From assembly GCA_017617435.1 (NCBI GenBank), contig JAFZWF010000021.1, forward strand, positions 1-52,509: a stretch of 52,509 nt of DNA, in the 5' to 3' direction. Below are positions 33,761 to 43,445 of the stretch, one piece after another. The first letter of the stretch is position 1, and the number at the start of each line of letters is the position of its first letter. The translations under genes were made by a program, and so were the position numbers. The stretch comes from Bacilli bacterium. GTDB lineage: Bacteria > Bacillota_I > Bacilli_A > RF39 > UBA660. The notes beneath the pieces are model-generated. The model worked only from the letters and a program-made list of their open reading frames with translations, was not told the origin of the DNA and did not search any database.

Positions 33761-34786
33761 ATGAAAAAGAAATTATTTTTACTTACACTATCACTATTCT
33801 TATTAGCAGGTTGCGGTAAAGTACCTAAACTAAAAAATGGTGAAGAAGCTGTAATTACGTTTAAAAACGGGGATAAAATTAGTGCTGATGAACTTTATAG
33901 TACTTTAAAGAAAGATTATGCTTTAGAAGCTACTATCAATATCATTGATAAAAAAATATTAGAAGATGAATTCAAAAAAGATATTAAAGATGCTGAAAAA
34001 TATGCTGATTCTACAATTAAATCAATGAAAGAAACATACGGTAGTGATGAAGAATTATTAAGTGCAATTCAGTATTACACTAATTATTCAACTATAGAAG
34101 CATATAAAAATTATATCTACATCAATTATCTAGAAAACAAAGCTGCCGAAGTTTACGTTAAAGAAGAAGTTGATGAAAAAGATGTTAAAAATTATTACGA
34201 AAACGTTTACTTTGGTGATGTATCAATAAATCATATTTTAATTACACCAGATGTAAAATCAAACGCATCAACAGATGAAATTAAAAAAGCTGAAGAAAAT
34301 GCTAAAAAGAAAGCTGAAGAAGTTATATCTAAACTTGATAAAGCTAAAAAAGAAGGAAAAGATATTAAAGAAACATTCTCTACATTAGCTAAGGAATATT
34401 CTGATGATGATGCAACTAAAAAATCTGGCGGAGCACTTGGATTTATAAATCTTAACTCACTAGATAGTAAATATGATGAATTAGTAAATAGTGCTATTAA
34501 ACTAAAAGATGGCGAATATTCAAAAGATGTTATTACTACAAGTCTTGGTTATCATGTAATTTTAAAAGTTGAACAAAAGAAAAAAGATTCTCTAGAAAAG
34601 GCTGAAGATAGTATCAGAACTATCCTTTCTAAAGAAGTACTTTCAACTGATCAAACAATTATTATAAAAGCAATGCAATCATATAGAAAGAAATATGGTG
34701 TAAATATTGTTGATAGTGATATTTCATCACAATATTCTAGATATATGAATGCAGCATTAAATCAAAAAACTAATACTAATAATTAA
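33761..34786 (+). CDS. prsA: Foldase PrsA (parvulin-type peptidyl-prolyl isomerase lipoprotein)
   Basis: This lipoprotein of 341 residues folds secreted proteins outside the membrane, penicillin-binding proteins among them. The signal peptide ends LLAGCGK, giving lipidated Cys18. A helical N-domain, then the parvulin domain (about residues 145-260: INHILI, ALGFINL, LGYHVILKVE), then a helical C-part follow. The ATG at 33761 is chosen because GGAGG lies 5 nt before it; an ATG five codons upstream is not served. It has its own promoter after murD2. Confidence 0.94.
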   Translation: MKKKLFLLTLSLFLLAGCGKVPKLKNGEEAVITFKNGDKISADELYSTLKKDYALEATINIIDKKILEDEFKKDIKDAEKYADSTIKSMKETYGSDEELLSAIQYYTNYSTIEAYKNYIYINYLENKAAEVYVKEEVDEKDVKNYYENVYFGDVSINHILITPDVKSNASTDEIKKAEENAKKKAEEVISKLDKAKKEGKDIKETFSTLAKEYSDDDATKKSGGALGFINLNSLDSKYDELVNSAIKLKDGEYSKDVITTSLGYHVILKVEQKKKDSLEKAEDSIRTILSKEVLSTDQTIIIKAMQSYRKKYGVNIVDSDISSQYSRYMNAALNQKTNTNN

Positions 34787-34789
34787 TTA

Positions 34790-34820
34790 AAAAAACAAGT
34801 CAATATATGACTTGTTTTTT
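34790..34820. terminator. Bidirectional terminator between prsA and recX
   Basis: A 13-bp stem (34790-34802 with 34808-34820), 5-nt loop, T-runs on both strands. Confidence 0.88.
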
Positions 34821-35218
34821 TATTCTATTTCATAGCCTTTTTTTTGAAGATAATAATCAATATATTTTTCTTCTTTACCTTCACTTAGAAGTTCTTTAAT
34901 TATGTATTCTTTATTCAGTTTAAAAATATCAGTTCCAAATAAATCAAGACAGTATAGCACAAGATTCATTGATACATTCTTTTTTGAAAAATAATTAAGA
35001 ATATATTTTCTTCCATACTTTTTTGAAATAGCTAGATTACTTATTTTTAAATATATTAATTTTTCATCATTGATGAAATCCATATTAACTAAATCTTTTA
35101 TTACAGAACAAACATCTTTTTGATTAAATCCTTTTTCAACAAGTTTATCATATAGATCTTTTATAAAATAATCTTGTCTTTTAAGAAGTTTAAGAGCATA
35201 TTTCATTGCTTCATTCAT
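34820..35218 (-). CDS. recX: RecX-like regulatory protein (short form)
   Basis: This 132-residue all-helical protein has the RecX three-helix repeat pattern: ALKLLKRQDYFIKDLYDKL, then LVNMDFINDEKL and a Gly-Arg-Lys turn (KKYGRKYI). RecX binds and inhibits RecA filaments. At 132 residues it is shorter than the 150-270 usual in Firmicutes, so one repeat may be missing. AAGGAGAG precedes the ATG. It stands alone; recA is not in the window. Confidence 0.75.
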   Translation of the reverse strand: MNEAMKYALKLLKRQDYFIKDLYDKLVEKGFNQKDVCSVIKDLVNMDFINDEKLIYLKISNLAISKKYGRKYILNYFSKKNVSMNLVLYCLDLFGTDIFKLNKEYIIKELLSEGKEEKYIDYYLQKKGYEIE

Positions 35219-35256
35219 GTTGCTAATCTCTCCTTTCTTAAAAAGATTATAAATAA

Positions 35257-35283
35257 AAAAGGTTAGTTATTCACTAACCTTTT
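35257..35283 (-). terminator. Terminator after ackA-nrnA
   Basis: An 11-bp stem (AAAAGGTTAGT and complement) with a TATTC loop, overlapping the nrnA stop; T-run on the minus strand. Confidence 0.85.
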
Positions 35284-36250
35284 CTGTCGAAATATATTCA
35301 ACTGCGGCGTTTTTTAGTTCTTCTAGTAGTTTATTTACTTCTTCATCAGTTTTAGGTCTGCATCCAGATGCAAGTTTATGTCCACCACCATTATATTTAT
35401 TAGCTATTACATTTACAATAGGTCCTCTACTTCTAATAGAAACCTTTATTTGATTATTTTTAACATCGTTAACTACAAAACACCAAACAACAAAGTCATC
35501 AATAAAATTAAAATTATTAATCATATTTGTAACCGTTGCGGCATCAACATTATATTCTTTTAAAATATCATCATTTATCTTGATATAAGCAAACGCATTA
35601 TCAATAATAGTTAAATTATTTATAATATATGCTTGGAATTTAATTTCACTAAACGGTCTTATATAAAGTTTATCATATAAAACAGGAAAATCTAATTCAC
35701 TTTCTCTAATTAATCTTGCTGCAACTTCAAAAGTATGAGCTGTTGTATTTTTAAGTAAAAATCGGTCACTATCTGATACCATTCCTAAGAATAAATTAGC
35801 AGCTACCTTTTTATTTAAAACAAGTCTAGTATCCATAATAAGTTCAGCAACCATTTGGCATGTACTTGAACAAGTAACATCGTTCCACTCAACTACAGCT
35901 TTAATATCTTCCTTTGGATGATGATCAATATTAACAATTTCTTTATAATTTAAATTTTCTATTCCATCAACTCTACTCATATTTGGAACATCAAGCGTAA
36001 TAAGTAAAGCATCTTTAATATTACTATAATCCTGTTTATCTAAAACACCGTAGCTTTTAAACTTAGCAACACCAACACCAACAGCCAATACCTTCTTTTC
36101 TGGAAAAGTTTCGGCAATAGAATCTCTTAAAGCTAGCTGTGATGCTATTGCATCAGGATCAGGACTAACATGCCTTGCAATAATAATACTGTTATATTTT
36201 TTAATCTTTTTAAAAATTTGATTAATAACTGGTTTTGTGATAAAAACCAC
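35267..36250 (-). CDS. nrnA: DHH-family nanoRNase / pAp phosphatase (NrnA)
   Basis: This 327-residue DHH/DHHA1 phosphoesterase degrades oligonucleotides 2-5 nt long and removes the 3' phosphate of pAp. Metal motifs are HVSPDPDAIAS (residues 26-36) and the DHH triplet in NIDHHPKED near residue 108; the C-terminal DHHA1 domain has NGGGHKLASG. The start is GTG at 36250, with AGAAGG only 2 nt upstream, a tight spacing, but no better start is seen. It follows ackA by 13 nt. Confidence 0.93.
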   Translation of the reverse strand: MVFITKPVINQIFKKIKKYNSIIIARHVSPDPDAIASQLALRDSIAETFPEKKVLAVGVGVAKFKSYGVLDKQDYSNIKDALLITLDVPNMSRVDGIENLNYKEIVNIDHHPKEDIKAVVEWNDVTCSSTCQMVAELIMDTRLVLNKKVAANLFLGMVSDSDRFLLKNTTAHTFEVAARLIRESELDFPVLYDKLYIRPFSEIKFQAYIINNLTIIDNAFAYIKINDDILKEYNVDAATVTNMINNFNFIDDFVVWCFVVNDVKNNQIKVSIRSRGPIVNVIANKYNGGGHKLASGCRPKTDEEVNKLLEELKNAAVEYISTEKVSE

Positions 36251-36263
36251 ATCCTTCTACATC

Positions 36264-37457
36264 TTATTTTACAAATTTGTATGTATCACGAATTATCATT
36301 AATTCTTCATTTGTAGGAACTACCCAAACTTCAACTTTTGAATCTTTTGATGAAATAATTCCTTCATGAATATCTTTATATGAAGCTATTTTACTATTTT
36401 CTTCTTCATTTAATTTAATACCAATACAATTTAATTTTTTAATAATTTCACTTCTAGCGTCAGTACCATTTTCACCAACACCTGCAGTGAAAATAATAGC
36501 ATCTACATTACCTTCAAGTTCAATATAATAATCTGCAATATATTTAGCAACTCGATTATTATACATTTGAAGTGCAAGGATAGCTCTTTCATCATTTGCT
36601 GCAGCTGCATTTTCTACATCACGGCTATCAGAAAACCCTGAAATACCAAGTAGTCCACTCTTCTTATTTAATTCGTTTGTAATATCTGATATAGATTTAC
36701 CAGATTCTTTACAAACATACTCTAAGATAGATGGATCAATTGATCCTGAACGAGTTCCCATCATAAGTCCATCAAGTGGAGTTATACCCATAGTTGTATC
36801 ATAACATTTACCATCTTTAACTGCAGAAATACTTGCACCACTACCAATGTGGCAAATAATCAAATTAACATTATCTTTACCAAGTTTTTCTTTCATAGTT
36901 TCAGTAATATATTTATGACTAGTTCCATGGAAACCATATTTTCTTACTCCATAGTTTAAATACCATTCATATGGAACTGGATACATAAAGTTTTCTTTTG
37001 GCATTGTTTGATGAAATGCAGTATCATATACTGCTACCATTGGAACATTTGGTAAAACTTCTTTTAAACTTTCAATTCCAGCAAGATTTCCTGGATGATG
37101 AAGAGGTCCAAGTTTTGTCAAAGATTTAATATCTTCAATTACTTCATCAGTAATTAAAACTGAATCACTATATTTTTCACCACCATGTAAAACTCTGTGG
37201 CCTACAGCTTTAATTTCATCTAAAGACTTAACAACTTCATTATCAATAAGTTCATCAAGAAGTACTTCAACAGCATCTTTATGATTCTTTAAAAACTTAG
37301 CTCCTTTAATTTTTTCTCCGTTTACTTTAGTAGTCCAGAAACTATCCTCTAGACCTATTTTTTCAAAATAACCACTTATTAACACTTTTTCTTCAGGCAT
37401 TTCAAATAATTGATATTTAAGTGATGAAGAACCAGCATTTACAGATAATATTTTCAT
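36264..37457 (-). CDS. ackA: Acetate kinase
   Basis: This 397-residue enzyme converts acetyl-phosphate and ADP to acetate and ATP, the last step of acetate fermentation. It begins MKILSVNAGSSSLKYQL; HRVLHGG, FHGTSHKYI, GSGASISA and TRSGSIDPS, and FTAGVGENG complete the ASKHA-fold site. The ATG at 37457 is preceded by GAGGTGAAC; an ATG seven codons upstream is less well placed. Promoter -10 TATAAT at 37477-37482. pta is not in the window. Confidence 0.97.
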   Translation of the reverse strand: MKILSVNAGSSSLKYQLFEMPEEKVLISGYFEKIGLEDSFWTTKVNGEKIKGAKFLKNHKDAVEVLLDELIDNEVVKSLDEIKAVGHRVLHGGEKYSDSVLITDEVIEDIKSLTKLGPLHHPGNLAGIESLKEVLPNVPMVAVYDTAFHQTMPKENFMYPVPYEWYLNYGVRKYGFHGTSHKYITETMKEKLGKDNVNLIICHIGSGASISAVKDGKCYDTTMGITPLDGLMMGTRSGSIDPSILEYVCKESGKSISDITNELNKKSGLLGISGFSDSRDVENAAAANDERAILALQMYNNRVAKYIADYYIELEGNVDAIIFTAGVGENGTDARSEIIKKLNCIGIKLNEEENSKIASYKDIHEGIISSKDSKVEVWVVPTNEELMIIRDTYKFVK

Positions 37458-37487
37458 TTTGTTCACCTCACTATTCATTATACAAAA

Positions 37488-37518
37488 AAAAGGAAAAGAA
37501 TACTATCTTTTTCCTTTT
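37488..37518 (-). terminator. Terminator downstream of iscS-thiI and the 56-codon ORF
   Basis: AAAAGGAAAA (37488-37497) pairs with TTTTCCTTTT (37509-37518); eight T follow on the minus strand. It lies just before the ackA promoter. Confidence 0.8.
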
Positions 37519-37673
37519 AAAATCGTCATTTTGATGTCATATTTACTATTTTTTTCATCAATGTATTTTTCATCATTATTCATAATATCAATATTTGACG
37601 AAAAATTACAATTACACTTAACATCACTTAAGTTAGAAATATAACTTATAGGTTTTTTAATATCTATCACCAT
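37503..37673 (-). CDS. Possible small protein of 56 residues downstream of thiI
   Basis: An open frame from ATG 37673 gives MVIDIKKPISYISNLSD, a short KCNCNF Cys pair and a Lys/Asp-rich end. Codon choice resembles the neighbouring genes and the terminator follows its stop at once, both in favour of a real gene. Against it, the ATG has no ribosome site. A GGTGAT sits 4 nt before an ATT codon five codons in, the spacing used by other starts here. No family recognised. Confidence 0.4.
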   Translation of the reverse strand: MVIDIKKPISYISNLSDVKCNCNFSSNIDIMNNDEKYIDEKNSKYDIKMTILKGKR

Positions 37674-37700
37674 TTATTATAATTAACAAAAAAACATAAA

Positions 37701-38885
37701 TTATAATAAATCTTGATATTTATTTCCTTCACCTATTTTAATTACTTCGTGATTTTTAACAGCTTCGTTTATTAAACTTTCATAATCGATTAATTTTTCA
37801 TATTCCACACACTTTTCAAGTTGAGGATTAATAACTGGATGATCAGGAACAAATATTGTGCAGCAATCCTCATATGGTAAAATACTTGTTTCATAAGTAT
37901 CTATTTTTTTTGCTACATCAATTATTTCAAGTTTATCAAAACAAGCAACAGGTCTTATAACCGGAATAGTAGTTACCTCATTTATAACTTCCATACTTGT
38001 TAAAGTTTGACTTGCTACTTGACCGACTGATTCACCATTAATTAAAACATGTGCATTAATTCTGTGAGCAATTTTTGTTGATATTCGATACATCATTCTT
38101 CTCATAATTGTAATTAAATATTCATGTGGAATATTTTTATAAATTTCTTCTTGGATATTTGTAAAATTTATAACATGAACTTTAATGCTTCCTCCGTAGC
38201 GTGATAAGATATTTGCAAGTTCTAACACTTTATTTTTCGCATTTAAACTAGTGTGAGGAGGGCTTTCAAAGTAAAGAGTTTCAATTTTTATACCTCTTTT
38301 CATTGCCAAATAACCAGCGACTGGAGAATCTATTCCTCCACTAAGCATTAAAAGACCTTTACCTAAAGTTCCAACAGGATATCCACCAATTCCTTTAATC
38401 TTCTCAAAATATATATATACATCATTTTTTCTTATCTCAATATATATTTCTTGCTCCGGTTGATGAACATCAACTTTTACATCTTTAATATTTTTTAAAA
38501 TATAGCCACCTATTTTTCTTGAAACTTCCATACTATCAAGTTCATAAGTTTTATCACTTCTTTTAGTAATAACTTTGAAAGTATCAAAAGAAATATTCTT
38601 TAGAAGATCAACAACATTATTTCCAATAATATCAATGTTTCGATTGTTTAATTTATAACCAACCATTATTTCATGAATACCAAAAACTTTTGTTAGTTTT
38701 GATACTATTTGATCGAAATTACCATCATTGCTTTCAATAAACATTCGACCTTTATCATAAACAATTGAAACGTTAAAAAGTGATAATGCTTTTTTAACAT
38801 TATCATTTAGAATTCTAATAAAATAATTAATATTATCTTTTTTTGTCGTTAATTCACCATACTTAATTATTATGATTTTTTCCAT
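37701..38885 (-). CDS. thiI: tRNA 4-thiouridine synthetase ThiI
   Basis: This 394-residue enzyme adenylates and thiolates U8 of tRNA. It has the N-terminal ferredoxin-like and THUMP domains and the PP-loop LSGGIDSPVAGY near residue 182, then NGESVGQVASQT. There is no rhodanese domain, as in most Firmicutes, where sulphur comes directly from a dedicated cysteine desulfurase; that gene lies just upstream with 1 nt between them. AGAGGGAT before the ATG. Confidence 0.95.
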   Translation of the reverse strand: MEKIIIIKYGELTTKKDNINYFIRILNDNVKKALSLFNVSIVYDKGRMFIESNDGNFDQIVSKLTKVFGIHEIMVGYKLNNRNIDIIGNNVVDLLKNISFDTFKVITKRSDKTYELDSMEVSRKIGGYILKNIKDVKVDVHQPEQEIYIEIRKNDVYIYFEKIKGIGGYPVGTLGKGLLMLSGGIDSPVAGYLAMKRGIKIETLYFESPPHTSLNAKNKVLELANILSRYGGSIKVHVINFTNIQEEIYKNIPHEYLITIMRRMMYRISTKIAHRINAHVLINGESVGQVASQTLTSMEVINEVTTIPVIRPVACFDKLEIIDVAKKIDTYETSILPYEDCCTIFVPDHPVINPQLEKCVEYEKLIDYESLINEAVKNHEVIKIGEGNKYQDLL

Positions 38886-38886
38886 A

Positions 38887-40026
38887 TTATCCCTCTTTTG
38901 TTGTTAAATTATTTAAGTCTTGATAAACAACATTAAACACATTTATAAATTGATTTATTTCATCACTTGTAGTTAAATGAGAAATACTAATTCTAATTGT
39001 TGATGTTGCACGTTTTTTATCATTATAAATTGCCATAACAGAAGTTGATAAATCTCCTGATGCACAGGCTGTGTTTGTTCCAACATAAATATCTTTTTCT
39101 TCAAGAGCATGAATAAAAGTTTCTGGTTTAATATTATTTAAACTTATATTTAAAATATGAGGAATTGAATATTTTGTTTGATTTATTTGAATATCTTTAT
39201 GAATACTAAATTCTTTAACAAGTTTTTCATTAAGTCTTGTAACAAATCTTTCTCTTTTTTCAATATCTGTTAAAGCAATTCTTAAAGCTTTAGCAAAAGA
39301 TGCTATTAAAGCAACAGATGGTGTTCCCGGATGAAGTTCATTGGTCTTTCCAGAACCATATATTAAGGGTTTAATTTTAACTTTATCGTTTCTATAAAGC
39401 ATACCTATACCTTTTGGACAGAAAAATTTGTGTCCAGAAAGGGATGCTAAATCAACATCATTAAAATTAACTGGAACTTTACCAATTGCTTGTGTAAAAT
39501 CAGAATGAAGTAAAGTATTATTATTTTCTTTTTTTATAATTTGTCTAATCATTTTAAGAGGTTGTCTTACTCCAGTTTCGCTATTTACAGAACAAATAGA
39601 TACTAAAACTGTATCATCTCTAACTAATTTTTTTAAATGATCAAAATCAATTAAACCATCTTGATCATTATCAACATAACTAACTTCAAAACCAATGCTA
39701 GTTAAATAATCACATATTTTATAAATACTAGGATGTTCAAGTTTAGATGTTATTAAATGTTTACCTTGATGATGATTAGCAAGCATTACACCAATTAAAG
39801 CTAAGTTATTAGCTTCAGTGGCACTATATGTATAAATTATTTCTCTAGGCATAACATTACATATATCAGCTATTTGTTTTGTAGCTGAAGTTATTAAATC
39901 TAAAGATTTAACACCTAATTTATGAAGTGAATTAGGATTTCCGATAAAGTCTTTAGTAGTTCTATTAAAAGTATCAAGTACTTCAAATGACACAGGTGTT
40001 GTTGCGCTATAATCTAAATATATCAT
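38887..40026 (-). CDS. iscS: Cysteine desulfurase (NifS/IscS family), partner of ThiI
   Basis: This 379-residue PLP enzyme takes sulphur from cysteine. Visible are YSATTP near the start, SATEANN near residue 70, the PLP lysine in SGHKFFCPKG near residue 198 and the active Cys in TACASGD near residue 322. As in Bacillus nifZ-thiI, it is next to thiI and likely supplies persulphide for 4-thiouridine rather than general Fe-S assembly. AAGGGATGTGATTAA before the ATG. Confidence 0.94.
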   Translation of the reverse strand: MIYLDYSATTPVSFEVLDTFNRTTKDFIGNPNSLHKLGVKSLDLITSATKQIADICNVMPREIIYTYSATEANNLALIGVMLANHHQGKHLITSKLEHPSIYKICDYLTSIGFEVSYVDNDQDGLIDFDHLKKLVRDDTVLVSICSVNSETGVRQPLKMIRQIIKKENNNTLLHSDFTQAIGKVPVNFNDVDLASLSGHKFFCPKGIGMLYRNDKVKIKPLIYGSGKTNELHPGTPSVALIASFAKALRIALTDIEKRERFVTRLNEKLVKEFSIHKDIQINQTKYSIPHILNISLNNIKPETFIHALEEKDIYVGTNTACASGDLSTSVMAIYNDKKRATSTIRISISHLTTSDEINQFINVFNVVYQDLNNLTTKEG

Positions 40027-40078
40027 TTAATCACATCCCTTAATTAATATAATTATACACTATATTTATTATTAAAAA

Positions 40079-40103
40079 AAGAAGAGATTAAATATCTCTT
40101 CTT
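40079..40103 (-). terminator. Terminator of the RelA/SpoT homologue
   Basis: A 10-bp stem (AAGAAGAGAT and complement), TAAAT loop, overlapping the stop; T-run on the minus strand. Confidence 0.85.
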
Positions 40104-41635
40104 GTCATAGTTCTTTGGAAAGAATTATCTTTTTCTTGAATGTATCTAGAAATAACATCTTCATCATTTAATGTATCTGTTGGTTTAATATAAAGCCCAT
40201 TTCTTTCAAAAACTGATCCATCATTAATATACTCTGGATGTTTTCTTGAAAGTAGTTCTATAAGTGTACAACCGTTATATACTTGGTAGTATTGTTTATC
40301 AAGTTCTATTTTTATTCGTTTTGCGGATATTTTCTTTTCAAGACCTTGATATAATTCTTCTTCAATTAGTTTTTGATCTTTTTTCTTAGACATAGTATCA
40401 TTATCATATTTATTACATAATTCAAGCAAATCTTCATAAAACGGTAGTTTATATAAAAATTCTTTCATTTTAGTAGTAGCATCATTATGGTCATAATTCC
40501 AACAAGATGCAATACCATTAATTGCTTTATTTCTCATCTGGAAAGTTCTATATTCAAATTGAACTATAATATTAAGTGATTTTACTTTATATCTAACGTG
40601 TATTGATTGATATCCATTAAAAGCAGGTTTAGAAATATAATCTTTATAATAAAATGGCTTACCAAAAAATAGTGTATTTGTTCCTTCTTGTTTATATGAC
40701 TCTATTGCCCTCATGGCTCTGTAACAATCTTCAACACTATTAGTATTTATTCTTATTTTAATTAAATCATGGATCTCATTCATACTTTCAAGTTTAAGAT
40801 TTTTCATTTTTTCATTTATTTGTGAAAAAGATTTAAATTTAAACTCAACATGTTTTGATGCATTACTTGATACAAGTTTAAACTTTGGATCATAATCTTT
40901 TAATATTTTTGGAATAATGTCAGTTTGAGTAATCTTACCAATAAACCCCATTACTTTATCATTATCTTCATATTTTTCCTTACGTTCTTTTTTTAACGTT
41001 TCGTATTCTAATAATCCCTTATCCTTTTGAATAACTTCAAATGCTTTTTCTTCGAGATCTTCTTTTATAGCGTACATACTTAACATACCAGCAAGTGGAA
41101 CATAGAATTTTAATGTTTGTTCTGCTATCATAATTCTCTTTTGAGGATCCTTGTGACCATAAATAGTCCTCATATTATCAAGTCTATCAGCAAGTTTAAT
41201 ACATATTGAACTTGGATCTTTTAAAATTGATCTAACAGCCTTATTAATTGTTCGAATTAATTCATCTTCTTTAGTTGCTCCATTAAGTGAAAATTTTGTA
41301 ACATCATCAACCCTATTTGCAACATCAGTTCCAAACTCAGTTGCAATTAAATCATATGTTACACCTTCTACATCCTCTATAGTATCATGTAAAAGCGCTG
41401 CACATATATTTTTATAATCAGACTTCATTTCATCAAGAATTTTTGCAACTCTTATTGGATGCATAACATAGTCTTCTCCGCTTTTTCTTTTAACTCCTTC
41501 ATGAGCTTTTACTGCGAATTTAAAGGCTTTAGTAATCATGGTTTTATAGTGGCTAAATTCAGAATGATGTAAAAGAAGTTCGTCAAGAGCTTCTTGTAAT
41601 TCAGAAGTAAGTTCAACGTTCATGAAATCCTTCAC
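40088..41635 (-). CDS. RelA/SpoT homologue: (p)ppGpp hydrolase domain with divergent synthetase-like domain
   Basis: This protein of about 515 residues has an N-terminal HD domain with HPIRVAKIL, LLHDTIED and KLADRLDNMRT, the pattern of an active (p)ppGpp hydrolase. The synthetase-like domain keeps DLIKIRI and NGYQSIH. The usual EVQIRT motif reads QFEYRT, so the catalytic Glu is replaced by Gln, and the ATP loop RPKHIYS is altered (KFKSFSQ). A TGS-like end follows; the long C-terminal ACT/RRM part of Rel is missing. Start: GTG at 41635, 4 nt after GAGGTGAT; an ATG two codons upstream overlaps that site. Monocistronic. Confidence 0.82.
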   Translation of the reverse strand: MKDFMNVELTSELQEALDELLLHHSEFSHYKTMITKAFKFAVKAHEGVKRKSGEDYVMHPIRVAKILDEMKSDYKNICAALLHDTIEDVEGVTYDLIATEFGTDVANRVDDVTKFSLNGATKEDELIRTINKAVRSILKDPSSICIKLADRLDNMRTIYGHKDPQKRIMIAEQTLKFYVPLAGMLSMYAIKEDLEEKAFEVIQKDKGLLEYETLKKERKEKYEDNDKVMGFIGKITQTDIIPKILKDYDPKFKLVSSNASKHVEFKFKSFSQINEKMKNLKLESMNEIHDLIKIRINTNSVEDCYRAMRAIESYKQEGTNTLFFGKPFYYKDYISKPAFNGYQSIHVRYKVKSLNIIVQFEYRTFQMRNKAINGIASCWNYDHNDATTKMKEFLYKLPFYEDLLELCNKYDNDTMSKKKDQKLIEEELYQGLEKKISAKRIKIELDKQYYQVYNGCTLIELLSRKHPEYINDGSVFERNGLYIKPTDTLNDEDVISRYIQEKDNSFQRTMTRRDI

Positions 41636-41706
41636 ATACATCACCTCAATTTTTCACATATTTTATTACTTTTTATCGAAAAAAGCAATATTTTAATAAA
41701 AAATTA

Positions 41707-41731
41707 AAAAAGCATCAATTTGATGCTTTTT
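41707..41731 (-). terminator. Terminator of ezrA
   Basis: AAAAAGCATC and complement with a 5-nt loop; T-run on the minus strand; near the ezrA stop. Confidence 0.85.
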
Positions 41732-43445
41732 AATTATACTCGCTTATTAACTTTTCACGAATACCAGGTTCGACTATATTAATTGCTATCATTGCCTGTT
41801 CTAAACTACTTTTAAAACTTCCCTTTTCAAACAAGCTTTCTGCTTTAGCAAGTCCAAAAGCTACGTCTTTATTTATAGGTCTATATCTATTTCCGTATAC
41901 AATAGCTTGTTCAGCCATTTTTGCAGTTTTAACTGTTTCATTAATAGTATTATATACTTTAAGTACTAAATCCCTTGCAGTATCAACTCTCATATTAAGT
42001 ACTTTAATAGAAATAGGTCTTTTTTCTAATTCTTTAATCATTTCATTTATAGCCATCTGAGCTTCAGACATTTCAACATAATAATTCTTAGGCGTAATAG
42101 GAAGCTTATAACTTCTTGATTTTGTTTTTGCCTTATTTAAAATATCTTTTATCTCATCAAGTTGTTCTCTAGCTCTAAGTTCATCATCTTTTAAACTACT
42201 TAAAGTTTTTAATGTAATTTCTAGTTTTTCTTCAGTTTTTGATAATCTTGAATTAATTATTTCCATTTCTTTATTAAGCCTAGAAAAAGCAAATGTATGA
42301 TTTCGATGCATACTAATAGTTCTATCGTAGCTTGATCTTATATCAATAAGTTCTGCTTTAATACCTTCAATAATAGATACTTCTGATTCATTTAAATCAT
42401 AACTATATTTAATATCATCAAGTTTTCTATAAATATCATTACTTATTTTTTCAAGTTTAGTTACTTTTAACAAAATAGATCTAATATAACCTTCAAACAA
42501 TTTCCTTGATGTTCTTTCTTTATCAAAATCAAAATATAAAGAATCAAAATAATCAAGCATTGTTTTAAGTTCAAATACAGAATCTTCAATGTTTAAAACA
42601 TTAAGTCTTTGAAATATATCTGATATTTTTTTGTTAGTCTCTGTAACATTATGATTTATATTTAAATAATCAATATTATATCCTTCTTTAGTAAGCTTAT
42701 CTGCTATTGCAACGATATCTTCTATTTTCTTAGGAATAGCATTTTTACCAAGCATTACTATAACTGGAGCTTCTTCAATTACCTCTTTTAAATTACCAAC
42801 TGTACTTGAAATAGCTTTTACAATCTTACCAACTTCAGTATATGCGTTTTGATCCATAGCAATCTCAAATGTTTGAAATAATTTATCGACATTTTCGAAC
42901 TGAAGTTCAAGTGGTTTTCCAACTAGTTCATAATCATTTTTATTTTTATCATACTTATTTTTTACTTCACGATATTCAGTTTTAAGTTTAATTATAGCTT
43001 CTCTGTTACGCTCTTCACTTGAAGTTATTTCTTTAATTTCATCAAGTAAAAAATTAGTTTTAGTTTTTAAATATGTAATTTCAAGTTCAATATTAGTTAT
43101 TCCATCATTTAAAGCATTATAATCTTTCTTTTGGAATAATTCTTCTAATTTAATTAAACCATCAGTTATTTTAGGTAAATCCTTATTTTTAATTTTATTA
43201 AATCTTTCTTGCCAGTTTTCAAATTTTTCTCTTAAAGCATCATTATTAATTAAACCTTCAACTTTATTAAGTTCAGCGAGAATTTGGGCAGAAATAATTA
43301 AATTCTTATCTCTTTCAAGATTTGATAGTTCTTCACTATATTTTTTCTTTTTAGATTTGTTTATTAATACAAGTACAGTGATTATTATGATTAAACCAAC
43401 AATTATATAAGAACTAAAGATTAAGACATTTGTTCCGCTTCCCAT
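41730..43445 (-). CDS. ezrA: Septation ring formation regulator EzrA
   Basis: This 571-residue protein has one N-terminal membrane helix (about residues 8-27) and a long cytoplasmic coiled-coil body of spectrin-like repeats. Family features: WQERFNKIKNKDLPKI near residue 75, and a C-terminal region with PIS, MRVDTARDLV and VYNTINETVKTA. EzrA interacts with FtsZ and prevents extra Z rings in Gram-positives. It sits divergent from rpsD and next to iscS-thiI, as in Bacillus. AAGGTAAGGGAT before the ATG. Confidence 0.93.
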   Translation of the reverse strand: MGSGTNVLIFSSYIIVGLIIIITVLVLINKSKKKKYSEELSNLERDKNLIISAQILAELNKVEGLINNDALREKFENWQERFNKIKNKDLPKITDGLIKLEELFQKKDYNALNDGITNIELEITYLKTKTNFLLDEIKEITSSEERNREAIIKLKTEYREVKNKYDKNKNDYELVGKPLELQFENVDKLFQTFEIAMDQNAYTEVGKIVKAISSTVGNLKEVIEEAPVIVMLGKNAIPKKIEDIVAIADKLTKEGYNIDYLNINHNVTETNKKISDIFQRLNVLNIEDSVFELKTMLDYFDSLYFDFDKERTSRKLFEGYIRSILLKVTKLEKISNDIYRKLDDIKYSYDLNESEVSIIEGIKAELIDIRSSYDRTISMHRNHTFAFSRLNKEMEIINSRLSKTEEKLEITLKTLSSLKDDELRAREQLDEIKDILNKAKTKSRSYKLPITPKNYYVEMSEAQMAINEMIKELEKRPISIKVLNMRVDTARDLVLKVYNTINETVKTAKMAEQAIVYGNRYRPINKDVAFGLAKAESLFEKGSFKSSLEQAMIAINIVEPGIREKLISEYN

